Source of the DNA: JANPGR01 sp031424015
Lineage (GTDB): Bacteria; Patescibacteriota; Minisyncoccia; Phycocordibacterales; UBA1006
DNA: 12,411 nucleotides
Reading direction: 5' to 3'
Assembly (NCBI GenBank): GCA_031424015.1
Contig: JANPGR010000054.1
Span: 1-12,411 of the forward strand
Part shown: positions 1 through 6,744 of the stretch, one piece after another
Position numbering within the stretch: position 1 is the stretch's first letter
How the letters are laid out: the number at the start of each line of letters is the position of its first letter
Made by a program: the position numbers and the translations under genes
The notes under the pieces: model-generated
What the model was told of the DNA's origin: nothing
Seen by the model: only the letters and a program-made list of their open reading frames with translations
Databases searched by the model: none

Positions 1-1
1 A

Positions 2-118
2 TTACTAGAAGATAGAGAGAAATACAACCCTAAACTTCTTGTCGAGAAGCTGAGGAAGATGAAATATGATATACTAACAGAGAATCGTAGGAGATCATTA
101 GAGGGTAGGTTTGGGTAA
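2..118 (+). CDS. 3' end of an unidentified protein (partial)
   Basis: An open frame enters from the left edge and runs 38 codons to a TAA. The translated tail is highly charged (LLEDREKYNPKLL, then a basic stretch ending RRRSLEGRFG) and reads like a helical C-terminus, not random sequence. No start is present, so the gene begins outside the window. I do not recognise the family. The lysine/arginine-rich ending would suit a nucleic-acid-associated protein, but that is a guess. A weak hairpin follows the stop codon, so the unit may end here. Confidence 0.5.
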   Translation, partial: LLEDREKYNPKLLVEKLRKMKYDILTENRRRSLEGRFG

Positions 119-144
119 CCTTTTCTAATGAGCTATTAAGGTTA
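116..144 (+). terminator. weak hairpin after the partial gene
   Basis: TAACCTT (116-122) can pair with AAGGTTA (138-144) around a 15-nt loop. The left arm begins in the stop codon of the partial gene. No T-run follows, so this is at best a weak terminator. Confidence 0.2.
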
Positions 145-180
145 TCTAGATATATTTAATCATCAATCAGGGTTTAGTAC

Positions 181-209
181 TTGACATATTTATGTAGTAG
201 TAGTAGTAT
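181..209 (+). promoter_or_regulatory. sigma70-like promoter for the 74-codon gene
   Basis: A perfect TTGACA (181-186) is followed by a 17-nt spacer and TAGTAT (204-209, 4 of 6 matches to TATAAT). The spacer and -10 contain four tandem TAG triplets (195-206). The -10 ends 29 nt before the ATG at 239, giving a leader of roughly 20 nt. Confidence 0.6.
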
Positions 210-238
210 GAAATTAAACATATTTAAAATATATCATC

Positions 239-463
239 ATGGCAATATCAATCAAAAAAAAATCTCCCACAGGAGTGGTTTTTCAAGGCCTTTCTCTTCG
301 TGAGAAAAAAATCATGCAAGAGTGCAAAATTAACCTATTAGAAGTACAAGCTGACATGTCTGCATATTGGATGGAAAAATACCTAGAAGAAAAAAGGGTC
401 AATGACAACCTCACAGCGGGTGTCAAAGAGATTATCCTGGGCTTCAAAGAACGAGGTTATTAA
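239..463 (+). CDS. hypothetical protein, 74 aa
   Basis: This is a small soluble protein, unrecognised. It starts with a basic segment (MAISIKKKSPTGVVF). Residues about 21-52 are charged and probably helical, with Met and Trp in the middle (DMSAYWMEKYL), and a second charged helix runs to the end (VKEIILGFKERGY). There is no signal peptide or membrane segment. That it is a real gene is supported by its setting: a near-consensus promoter just upstream and a strong intrinsic terminator 3 nt after the stop, so it is a stand-alone transcript. No Shine-Dalgarno sequence is visible before the ATG. The length and charge pattern would suit a small regulator or a binding partner, but there is no motif to say which. 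Confidence 0.7.
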   Translation: MAISIKKKSPTGVVFQGLSLREKKIMQECKINLLEVQADMSAYWMEKYLEEKRVNDNLTAGVKEIILGFKERGY

Positions 464-466
464 TCC

Positions 467-517
467 AAAAACTACTTATACTTTAACAAAATCAGTTAAA
501 CTATAAGTAGTTTTTTT
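467..517 (+). terminator. intrinsic terminator of the 74-codon gene
   Basis: AAAAACTACTTATA followed by CTTTAAC (467-487) pairs with 495-515 in a 21-bp stem with a single C-C mismatch (481/501), around a 7-nt loop. A run of seven T (511-517) follows. It is A/T-rich but long. The A-run on the left arm means it could also act on the opposite strand. Confidence 0.85.
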
Positions 518-552
518 ATACTTAACCCTTCAGAGGGAATTGCACTCGCTCC

Positions 553-580
553 TTGCATTTTTGCCAATTTCCAGTATTAT
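553..580 (+). promoter_or_regulatory. candidate promoter for rpsA
   Basis: TTGCAT (553-558), a 16-nt spacer and TATTAT (575-580, 5 of 6 to TATAAT) are the best promoter-like pair in the 173 nt between the preceding terminator and rpsA. The predicted leader of about 100 nt is long for this window, leaving room for control of S1 synthesis. The -35 is weak. Confidence 0.35.
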
Positions 581-690
581 AAGAGTGTTCTTTGTGATTT
601 CGAGGTAGTACTAGAGCGCAGGATACAGGATGATGTCAATTCGTGATAACACCCTCTGCAGCTACCCAGACACAATAACTACATACCATT

Positions 691-1797
691 ATGGCACACC
701 CAGTATCAGTCCAAACAACCAAATCAGCATCCAGCCCAATCATGGCGGGACAGATTATGGCAAAAGACTACAAAGTTATCCACGTCGATGAACTCGTAGA
801 AGGATTCGTCATTTCTATCGAGCCAAAGGCTGTATATGTCGATATTCCCCTCCACGGAACAGGAGTTATCCTCGGACGTGAATTCCAGAATACTCGCGAA
901 ATCATCCGTAACCTCAACATCGGGGATTCTATAAAAGCAAAGGTTGTCGAGACAGAAAACGAAGACGGCTATATCGAACTCTCTCTCAAGGAGGCTCGCC
1001 AGGCAATCATCTGGAAAGAAGCAGACGAAGCTGTTCGCCAGAAAACTTCATTTATATTACCTATCAAGGCTGCTAACAAAGGTGGACTCATCATCGAGTG
1101 GCAAGGTGTCGAGGGATTCTTGCCTGCTTCTCAGTTGTCAGAGACTAATTATCCAAACGTCAGTGATGGCAACAAGGACAACATCCTAAAAGAGCTCAAG
1201 AAACTGGCTGGCAAAAACATCACCGTTACGATCATTTCTAGCAACGCAAAAGAAGGCAAACTGATATTCTCTGAAAAAGGTATCGTTCCAGCAGAAAAGG
1301 CTGACATGTTGATGCGCTACACCGTTGGTGATGACGTGGACACGACTGTCAGTGGAATCGTAGACTTTGGAGTATTCTTGAAAATTGAAGACGGCCTCGA
1401 AGGACTCGTACATATTTCAGAAATCGACTGGGCATTGGTCGAGGATCCTCGCAAGCTATTCAAAGTAGGAGAAAAAATCCGCGCTCGTATCATCGAAATC
1501 AAGGATGGTAAAATCAGTCTGTCTATCAAGGCTCTGAAAAACAACCCTTGGAAGAACGCTGCAAACCAATTCAAAAAAGATGATACTGTCGCAGGAGTAG
1601 TAATCCGTATGAACAAGCACGGAGCATTGGTATCAATCCAAGAAGGTGTATCAGGACTCGTTCACAATTCTGATTTCAAAACAGAAGAAGAGCTAAAGAA
1701 AAACCTCGAACTCGGAAAATCCTACCAATTCAAGATCACCGTATTCGAACCAAAAGATCAACGTATGGCATTGTCATATGTAGGCGATCGAAAGTAA
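691..1797 (+). CDS. rpsA: 30S ribosomal protein S1 (four S1 domains)
   Basis: This protein binds mRNA on the small subunit and helps it load for initiation. Four OB-fold S1 repeats can be placed at residues about 33-100, 118-196, 213-281 and 297-363. The third is the most typical (SGIVDFGVFLKI, then EGLVHISEI and KISLSIKAL). The second is degenerate, as expected of a ribosome-binding repeat. At 368 residues it is a short form; E. coli S1 has six domains. The first about 25 residues are low-complexity, and a second in-frame ATG preceded by T lies at 757 (residue 23), so the start is not certain. It is a single-gene unit closed by the hairpin at 1837-1874. An mRNA-binding S1 matters here because genes in this window lack Shine-Dalgarno sequences. 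Confidence 0.93.
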   Translation: MAHPVSVQTTKSASSPIMAGQIMAKDYKVIHVDELVEGFVISIEPKAVYVDIPLHGTGVILGREFQNTREIIRNLNIGDSIKAKVVETENEDGYIELSLKEARQAIIWKEADEAVRQKTSFILPIKAANKGGLIIEWQGVEGFLPASQLSETNYPNVSDGNKDNILKELKKLAGKNITVTIISSNAKEGKLIFSEKGIVPAEKADMLMRYTVGDDVDTTVSGIVDFGVFLKIEDGLEGLVHISEIDWALVEDPRKLFKVGEKIRARIIEIKDGKISLSIKALKNNPWKNAANQFKKDDTVAGVVIRMNKHGALVSIQEGVSGLVHNSDFKTEEELKKNLELGKSYQFKITVFEPKDQRMALSYVGDRK

Positions 1798-1836
1798 TTC
1801 GATACTCGGGACTGGAACATTGGAAAATACAAAAAG

Positions 1837-1874
1837 AAAAAGTTTGCAAGCCCTGGAGCTTGCAAACTTTTTTT
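1837..1874. terminator. bidirectional terminator between rpsA and the gltX-pth-orf78 unit
   Basis: The core stem AAGTTTGCAAGC (1840-1851) pairs perfectly with GCTTGCAAACTT (1858-1869) around a 6-nt loop. The A-run on the left and T-run on the right extend the stem. Read on the - strand the hairpin is followed by TTTTTCTTTTT, so it should stop transcription from both sides. The stop codon of orf78 lies within the T-run. Confidence 0.88.
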
Positions 1875-2109
1875 ACATTGAGGAAAACTTTCTTAAAGCC
1901 TTGAAACATTTCCACAATTCAAAAATTACGGGGATTAACCCATACAGGAGCATCTTGGTATCACCAAAAGATCCAGCCCATATGAACCATGAACTGGCAA
2001 ATCCAAAGTGGAGAAAAAAACCTATGTGAGGATTTTTTCGAGTGAGTGATTCAGCGTGATTATGGGTGAGGCTTACAAAAAGTAAACATACAAATATAAA
2101 AAGATTCAT
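1873..2109 (-). CDS. small membrane protein, 78 aa, unknown function
   Basis: I do not recognise the family. The translation has three hydrophobic stretches: residues 2-14 (NLFIFVCLLFVSL, signal-peptide or first-helix like), 29-46 (IGFFLHFGFASSWFIWAG) and 53-68 (MLLYGLIPVIFELW). A basic C-terminus follows (CFKALRKFSS). The predicted form is a two- or three-helix inner-membrane protein. It lies 72 nt downstream of pth on the same strand with no clear terminator between. It ends exactly on a hairpin that has a T-run in its direction, which supports it as the last gene of gltX-pth-orf78. A + strand frame at 1820-2029 overlaps it and the terminator and is judged spurious. Confidence 0.55.
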   Translation of the reverse strand: MNLFIFVCLLFVSLTHNHAESLTRKNPHIGFFLHFGFASSWFIWAGSFGDTKMLLYGLIPVIFELWKCFKALRKFSSM

Positions 2110-2163
2110 TTGAAATTGAATTTTTAAAAAGTAAAAAATCTTATTTCTTCTCCCTCGAGACTA

Positions 2164-2181
2164 CTCTCTCTCTCTCTCTCT
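2164..2181. repeat. (CT)9 dinucleotide repeat
   Basis: Nine CT units directly abut the pth stop codon. On the transcribed (-) strand this is TAA followed by (AG)9, in the pth-orf78 spacer. It could vary in length by replication slippage, but it is outside any coding frame. Confidence 0.9.
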
Positions 2182-2751
2182 TTACTTGTCAAGTATCTTT
2201 TTCAGATTGTTTTGCGTGAGGGCGACACCGATCGTCACGATACTTTCCAGGATTTTTTGGATTCCGAGTGCGGTATTCTGCAATGTGATCTCCTCGTCCA
2301 GGGTTAGCCGGCCCAACACATAATCACGCAGTGGGCCATTACCTCCACCGATTCCAACACGAATACGGATGAATTCCTCTGTCTTTAGACTGCGAATCAG
2401 CGATAGTATTCCATTGTGATTGCTCTGCCCTGTTGCAGAAACCTTTACTCCACCAACAGGAATATCAATATCATCATATACGACAATAACACGGTCAGGT
2501 GAGATTTCGTATTTCTGGGTCAGATATTTTGCTGATTCGCCAGAATTATTCATAAAGGTGTGCGGTTTTGCCAGCAAAACCGCCTCATTCTCAATCTGCA
2601 GCTCTGCCACCTCTGCATTCGCGTATTTGTCCATGGTCCACGTTTGCGATGCGAATAGCTCATCACACACGATCCACCCTGCGTTGTGACGAGTGTGTGT
2701 ATATTCCGATCCAGGATTCCCGAGAAATAAAATGAGGTGCATAGCTAGCAT
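2182..2751 (-). CDS. pth: peptidyl-tRNA hydrolase
   Basis: This enzyme cleaves the ester bond of peptidyl-tRNAs dropped by ribosomes, recycling the tRNA. The bacterial Pth fold is clear: FLGNPGSEY near the N-terminus, the catalytic histidine in TRHNAGW (His22), KPHTFMNNSGES (Asn69 region), VVYDDIDIPVG (Asp94) and GQSNHNG (Asn113). These match the N10/H20/N68/D93/N114 set of E. coli. Length 189 is normal. The first ATG overlaps the gltX stop as TAATG, suggesting translational coupling. A second ATG at 2742 gives MHLILFLGNPG, closer to the family N-terminus and preceded by T like most starts here, so it may be the real one. It is the second gene of gltX-pth-orf78. Confidence 0.95.
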   Translation of the reverse strand: MLAMHLILFLGNPGSEYTHTRHNAGWIVCDELFASQTWTMDKYANAEVAELQIENEAVLLAKPHTFMNNSGESAKYLTQKYEISPDRVIVVYDDIDIPVGGVKVSATGQSNHNGILSLIRSLKTEEFIRIRVGIGGGNGPLRDYVLGRLTLDEEITLQNTALGIQKILESIVTIGVALTQNNLKKILDK

Positions 2752-4067
2752 TATTGAATACTACTGTTTATTCTACGAAAAACGCTTTCAGATCCCAATA
2801 CAGAAATCAAAGTAAAGGGATCGGGCGATTTCTCGCGACCTGATAGTGCACATCGTAGCGGCCAGAGAACTGCTCCACGCCCCTGTTCGTCAGCATACGG
2901 CATGATCAGAGATTTGATCGAATCAGTGTTCCACTCGCCTGTATAACTCTGCAATAGTTCACTGATTGCTGTGAGGTGCTTTTTACACTCTCCTATCTCT
3001 GTACCCTTTGCAGTCAACAGATCATTAGATACAACAGGATCGGTAAAATAGTATTGAATATCATTTGTATTGACCATTGTCTGTACATCAGACCATTTGG
3101 TGACACGTTCAATAATCAGTGGTAAACATTTTTGAAATATATTTTCATCAAACCCGGACAGACTCTGTACATACGGGCGCACTGCGTCGAGCTGGTCCGT
3201 CTCTGAGAGCTGTTTGATATATTCACGATTGAACCAATCAAGTTTTTCTGGATTGAATATCGCGGGAGATTTTTGTACTCTCTCCAGGGAGAACACCTTA
3301 CATAGGTCTTTTTTTGAGAAAATCTCTTGTTCACCCCCCTCACCAATATTCCAACCCATAGATATCATAAAATTAAGCACAGCGTCAGCTAAATAGCCTT
3401 CGTCTCTGTATTCAGTTAGGGCTTTTGCGCCGCGCCTCTTTGAGAGTTTTTGTTTATCTAAACCAAAAACAAGGGGTAAATGAGCAAATTGGAATTCAGT
3501 CGCGCCCAGAGCTCGAGCTATTAGAATTTGACGAGGTGTATTCGCTATGTGATCATCACCACGCACGACATGAGTCACACCAGCATCAGAATCATCAACA
3601 ACTACAGCAAAATGAAAGAGTGGCTCTGTAATAGATCTCCCAATAACAAAATCCCCTAAATCTGTAGTGTCAACGGTAATGTCTCCACGAATAATGTCAT
3701 GAAAAGTTACGATGGTCCCCGGATTACGAAATCGCACGATTTGCTTCACAGTGCCACTACCGTCCTTTGCTTCTTCGTGAGATATATAGGCTTTATCCTC
3801 GTCGACGAGTTTCTGCATCAACTCTGTATGCCGTGCGTGCCTCTGTGACTGTATATATAACTCATCATATTCAAGGCCGAGCCAAGATAGACTCTCGAGA
3901 ATATTATCTTGATATTTCTGGTCAAAACGGGCTCTGTCAGTATCCTCAATACGCAGGATAAACTTTCCGTTATTCTTACGAGCATATAAATAAGCAAAAA
4001 CTGCCGTTCTATAATTGCCAGCATGCAGATACCCTGTCGGAGATGGGGCAAAACGTGTTACGATCAT
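2751..4067 (-). CDS. gltX: glutamyl-tRNA synthetase
   Basis: This class I enzyme charges tRNA-Glu. Its HIGH-type motif is HAGN in RFAPSPTGYLHAGN (residues 15-18), and the KMSKS-type motif is KLSKR (207-211). LRIEDTDRARF and THVVRGDDHIANTPRQI are typical Glx-RS active-site segments. At 438 residues it is shorter than the roughly 470 of E. coli. The zinc-binding segment that carries cysteines in E. coli is replaced by a short loop without cysteine (SHEEAKDGSGTVK, about 96-108). The C-terminal anticodon-binding helices are present. Whether it also charges tRNA-Gln cannot be told from the sequence. It is the first gene of its unit, with a -10 box only 8 nt before the ATG. Confidence 0.96.
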   Translation of the reverse strand: MIVTRFAPSPTGYLHAGNYRTAVFAYLYARKNNGKFILRIEDTDRARFDQKYQDNILESLSWLGLEYDELYIQSQRHARHTELMQKLVDEDKAYISHEEAKDGSGTVKQIVRFRNPGTIVTFHDIIRGDITVDTTDLGDFVIGRSITEPLFHFAVVVDDSDAGVTHVVRGDDHIANTPRQILIARALGATEFQFAHLPLVFGLDKQKLSKRRGAKALTEYRDEGYLADAVLNFMISMGWNIGEGGEQEIFSKKDLCKVFSLERVQKSPAIFNPEKLDWFNREYIKQLSETDQLDAVRPYVQSLSGFDENIFQKCLPLIIERVTKWSDVQTMVNTNDIQYYFTDPVVSNDLLTAKGTEIGECKKHLTAISELLQSYTGEWNTDSIKSLIMPYADEQGRGAVLWPLRCALSGREKSPDPFTLISVLGSESVFRRINSSIQ

Positions 4068-4075
4068 ATAGTGCC

Positions 4076-4081
4076 AGTATA
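4076..4081 (-). promoter_or_regulatory. -10 box of the gltX promoter
   Basis: On the - strand TATACT (5 of 6 to consensus) ends 8 nt before the gltX ATG, which would place the transcription start at or within 1-2 nt of the start codon. No good -35 is seen at 16-18 nt. The same 8-nt geometry occurs at the helicase gene. Confidence 0.45.
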
Positions 4082-4115
4082 CACTATTTTGGGTAAAAAT
4101 GAACCAAGAGACTCG

Positions 4116-4562
4116 CTACTTTACAGTATTGATCGGATCCTTGTTTGTGGGTTTAATACCATACAATTCTCGTACAAAATTCACCAGCTCCAGCATAGTT
4201 CTGGTTTTATTATGGTTATGTTTTTTAGAACATTCTCGATACAGATCCAACAGCTGTCTATCCGACAGGCTATACGTTCCCGGTTTTGCCATTGGTTCTT
4301 CTGGGTTGTTTGCTAGTAATTTCACGAGAGCTTGTGGTAGATTTTTATCTTTGGGTTTATCGCTGAAATACCTCCGATAAAATTCATCATAGGATTCATC
4401 GTGAAAACTATATACACCTTCTTTACTTATTACTCTTTCTATATGATTTACATCATGCGAATCTAAATACCTGATAATATCATCCACTTGTTCTTGTTCT
4501 TTGGGTGTGAATTCTTTTATCGGTTCAAAGGTATAGACTCTGCTCATCATCATTTCATTCAT
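4116..4562 (-). CDS. hypothetical protein, 148 aa, paired with the helicase
   Basis: I do not recognise the family. The protein is soluble, very charged and probably mostly helical. It has an N-terminal acidic helix (EQVDDIIRYLDSHDVNHIERVIS, written here as two adjoining halves around residues 24-46) and an aromatic patch (YDEFYRRYF, 58-66). A C-terminal helical block contains SDRQLLDLYREC and LELVNFVRELYGIKP. It begins 11 nt after the stop of the PIF1-like helicase on the same strand, so the two are probably co-transcribed. Several clustered Met codons (1, 4, 5, 6) leave the exact start open; the first is preceded by T, as is usual here. Function is unknown. A link to the helicase rests on position only. 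Confidence 0.72.
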   Translation of the reverse strand: MNEMMMSRVYTFEPIKEFTPKEQEQVDDIIRYLDSHDVNHIERVISKEGVYSFHDESYDEFYRRYFSDKPKDKNLPQALVKLLANNPEEPMAKPGTYSLSDRQLLDLYRECSKKHNHNKTRTMLELVNFVRELYGIKPTNKDPINTVK

Positions 4563-4573
4563 ACAAATATTTA

Positions 4574-6259
4574 TTACAGTTTTGATAGAATTCTCGCAAT
4601 GCGCAAATCTAGGTACGAATATGCGTCTTCGAATAGTGTTTTTATCGCTGATAAACTACTCGAATCCTCGGTTTTCATATATTCGATGAGTGGTTGTAAT
4701 TCTTGTTTTTGTGATTCAGAAAAGAGTTTGTCTGAAATATCTTTTGATAAAAGTTTTGTTTCTATCATTTTTTCTATATGACTCAATATGGTTTCTGCTT
4801 TTAGCCCTCTCTTTTCGGCAATCGTATCTACTGAATTTCCCTCTTTGAGGAGAATGTAAGTCTCTTCATACGTTGTTCCTTTTGGACTCTTTGTGTTCAA
4901 TTTTGCTTTTGTTCTCACTCTCGTCTCGCCTTCTTTGGGCCAGACGCCACCAACAGCGGTGATAAACCTCTGATGCATTTTCATCATATCAGGCTCTGAC
5001 AGTGCACCGAACGTATGCACTGCATGCCTGGACCTCTCTCGGAACATGCTGTCTACTGACGAGACTTCGGGGTGGACCCTGAGTGCGGTTTCATTGTATC
5101 CAACCAACTGGAGCCCCTCGATTGACCTCACGCGGGACAGGGCTACATACCCCTGACCGTATTCGAATGCGGATGACAAATCTATTCGCGCACTATCCAT
5201 GCTCATTCCCTGACTCTTGTGCACCGTAATCGCCCAAGCCAGCCGCAGCGGTATCTGTGTGATGAGTCCGCGAATTTTGCCATCGGATTCGATGACCCAT
5301 TCTGCTGGTTCTATGACGATTTTCTCTCCGTCGTGAGTTTTGATTATGGGATATTTTGTATCGGGTACGAATCCAGTCACGGTACCGAGTGTCCCATTCA
5401 TATACCCTACGAGTGAATTATTTTTCGTACACATTACTGTTGCGCCTTCTTTGAGGATTAATACCTCTGGCGAGAGACACCCTTTTTTCAATCCCTCAAC
5501 GACGCTCTTTGTACCTTTTCCTGTCATAGTGTAGAGGACTGCTTTTGATTGGATCTTTTCCAGTTCTCTGTCATTGAGTTTATCGACATCTGCATTATGT
5601 GAATACAGATGTGTTGCGACTTTTGCATGTTGTTTTGCATTGATACGAGATTGCAATAATTCGAAATGGATCTGATCCAATTCACCTGATCGTATCGCGC
5701 CCAATAGAGACAAGAATTCTGTATCTGCCTGACGGTGTTGTTCTGTCAGATAGCACGTTACGAATTTTGCCTCGCGCCATACATTGGCACGAAATGCGAA
5801 TGCTGTCGTATTTGTATCCCGAGATATCGGTGGCAACTGGAAAAAATCTCCGACCAGGATGACCTGCATTCCACCGAATGCCTCTGGTTTGCGTCTGACC
5901 GTCCTACAGATCACGTCGATCATATCGAGAGTATTCGCCGACAACATCGAAATTTCATCAATGATGAGTATGTTTGTCCGAGTCAGACGTTTGGTTAGTG
6001 GTTCGTTTGTTGCGATGATATCCAAATCCATTTCTGACAAATAATTCCGCACTCCGACCCCACTCCACGAATGGATCGTCATCCCGCCGATATGAGTCGC
6101 AGCGATACCTGTCGATGCGGTCACTGCAGGCTCGACTCCGCAATTCCGCAAGTGTTCGATATACTGATTGATCGTATAGGTTTTACCACTCCCTGGCTCT
6201 CCGGTCAAAAATACATTTGCCCCTGTTTTTAGGATGTTCAGCGCCTCTGATTGGGTCAT
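4574..6259 (-). CDS. PIF1-like superfamily 1 DNA helicase with C-terminal HTH domain
   Basis: This is an ATP-driven 5'-3' type helicase of the PIF1/RecD group. Motifs run in order: Walker A GEPGSGKT (20-27); TASTGIAA (48-55); Walker B ILIIDEIS (97-104); VGDFFQLPP (137-145); TEQHRQ (172-177); and the C-terminal motifs AITVHKSQGMS (343-353) and YVALSRVRS (371-379). Residues about 459-560 form a separate charged helical domain (EETYILLKEGNSVDTIAEKR, then ILSHIEKMI). It resembles the helicase-associated HTH/RQC-like domain found at the end of such proteins. Length 561 looks complete. PIF1 relatives unwind G-quadruplexes and stalled forks; the role here is inferred from family only. It is the first gene of a two-gene unit. 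Confidence 0.92.
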   Translation of the reverse strand: MTQSEALNILKTGANVFLTGEPGSGKTYTINQYIEHLRNCGVEPAVTASTGIAATHIGGMTIHSWSGVGVRNYLSEMDLDIIATNEPLTKRLTRTNILIIDEISMLSANTLDMIDVICRTVRRKPEAFGGMQVILVGDFFQLPPISRDTNTTAFAFRANVWREAKFVTCYLTEQHRQADTEFLSLLGAIRSGELDQIHFELLQSRINAKQHAKVATHLYSHNADVDKLNDRELEKIQSKAVLYTMTGKGTKSVVEGLKKGCLSPEVLILKEGATVMCTKNNSLVGYMNGTLGTVTGFVPDTKYPIIKTHDGEKIVIEPAEWVIESDGKIRGLITQIPLRLAWAITVHKSQGMSMDSARIDLSSAFEYGQGYVALSRVRSIEGLQLVGYNETALRVHPEVSSVDSMFRERSRHAVHTFGALSEPDMMKMHQRFITAVGGVWPKEGETRVRTKAKLNTKSPKGTTYEETYILLKEGNSVDTIAEKRGLKAETILSHIEKMIETKLLSKDISDKLFSESQKQELQPLIEYMKTEDSSSLSAIKTLFEDAYSYLDLRIARILSKL

Positions 6260-6267
6260 ATGGGAAT

Positions 6268-6276
6268 ATCATACCA
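6268..6276 (-). promoter_or_regulatory. extended -10 promoter of the helicase gene
   Basis: The - strand reads TGG-TATGAT, an extended -10 (TGn plus 5 of 6 of TATAAT), ending 8 nt before the helicase ATG. Transcription would start about at the ATG, so the mRNA would be leaderless or nearly so. No clear -35 is present, which extended -10 promoters tolerate. Confidence 0.5.
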
Positions 6277-6301
6277 TAAAGATGTAAAAGACGTTAGTTG
6301 C

Positions 6302-6310
6302 TGGTATAGT
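6302..6310 (+). promoter_or_regulatory. candidate extended -10 promoter, rightward
   Basis: TGG-TATAGT (6302-6310) on the + strand mirrors the helicase promoter, with the two -10 boxes about 30 nt apart and divergent. It would start a transcript near 6317 that passes through hairpins at 6333-6403 and 6474-6502 before the 51-codon gene. The -35 region is poor. Confidence 0.3.
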
Positions 6311-6332
6311 CATCTCAAAACAAATACATAGG

Positions 6333-6403
6333 TTTTGGAATTCGAAACTGTTTGAGTATTCCTTGTTTCTATATAAGAATACGAGTTTTGCAGAATTTCA
6401 AAA
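6333..6403 (+). other. imperfect hairpin in the leader of the 51-codon gene
   Basis: TTTTGGAATTC (6333-6343) pairs with GAATTTCAAAA (6393-6403) over 11 bp with one G-U. AAACT (6345-6349) pairs with AGTTT (6384-6388). GTATTC (6356-6361) pairs with GAATAC (6377-6382), leaving a 15-nt apical loop. About 22 bp in total. The gap 6260-6527 between the helicase and the 51-codon gene holds no credible gene, only this hairpin, a second one and promoter-like sites. Confidence 0.45.
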
Positions 6404-6473
6404 TCTGTGTGTTTGTTTTGTGTTAGCTATATCTGAATCCGAAAAAGTCATCTGCTGGTTTTGGGAATATTTT

Positions 6474-6502
6474 GGCCGGTTTTGCCTACGGCAAAACCGG
6501 CC
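6474..6502. repeat. perfect GC-rich palindrome (13-bp stem, TAC loop)
   Basis: GGCCGGTTTTGCC (6474-6486) and GGCAAAACCGGCC (6490-6502) are perfect complements around a 3-nt loop. Neither side has a T-run, so it is not a standard terminator. It sits 25 nt before the 51-codon gene. Its shape is that of a REP-like palindrome or a leader hairpin. Confidence 0.8.
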
Positions 6503-6527
6503 CAACTATGCTACAATAAACACAACT

Positions 6528-6683
6528 ATGAATTCATCTCCATGGGTCGCAATCTCTATCGGTATGACGCTCGGAGGACTGATTCCGACACTCTTTGGCA
6601 TAAGCGAAATATCATTTACCTCACTCATTTTTATTACCATAGGAGCATTTATAGGGTTATGGATACAGAGAATTATAGGCTAA
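6528..6683 (+). CDS. small two-helix membrane protein, 51 aa
   Basis: Translation starts MNSSPWVAISIGMTLGG and has two hydrophobic helices, about residues 6-23 and 29-48, joined by a short turn (FGISEIS) and ending WIQRIIG. The glycine-spaced pattern (GMTLGGLIPTLFG, then IGAFIGLW) resembles short conserved membrane proteins I associate with CPR genomes; this is recollection, not a search. The function is unknown. The frame stays open upstream to 6363, but the hairpin at 6474-6502 would then be coding and the extra residues look random. The ATG at 6528, preceded by T, is preferred. The next start (DUF167 5' part) is 13 nt downstream, so the two form a unit. Confidence 0.65.
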   Translation: MNSSPWVAISIGMTLGGLIPTLFGISEISFTSLIFITIGAFIGLWIQRIIG

Positions 6684-6696
6684 GCACCAAATAACT

Positions 6697-6744
6697 ATGC
6701 CCCAAACCCCTTATACTGACTACCACGTACGTGTATTTGCATAG
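6697..6744 (+). pseudogene. 5' part of a DUF167/YggU-like gene, cut off after 15 codons
   Basis: An ATG preceded by T, 13 nt after the 51-codon gene, opens MPQTPYTDYHVRVFA and then meets TAG at 6742-6744. YHVRVFA is what the first strand of DUF167 proteins looks like in CPR homologues I recall, and it is the segment missing from the 63-codon frame at 6936. Removing 6742-6935 joins the two in frame as YHVRVFA-MGADSITEK; removing 6742-6938 gives YHVRVFA-GADSITEK. The inference is that one ancestral gene was interrupted by the hairpin element. A 10-nt palindrome CACGTACGTG (6724-6733) lies inside this fragment. Confidence 0.5.

Noticed and set aside
2..118. Transposase C-terminus for the left-edge fragment
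   Set aside because: A basic tail alone is not diagnostic and no inverted repeat or catalytic motif is visible.
1820..2029. 69-codon + strand frame after rpsA
   Set aside because: It runs through the rpsA terminator hairpin and is antisense to the more convincing membrane-protein frame.
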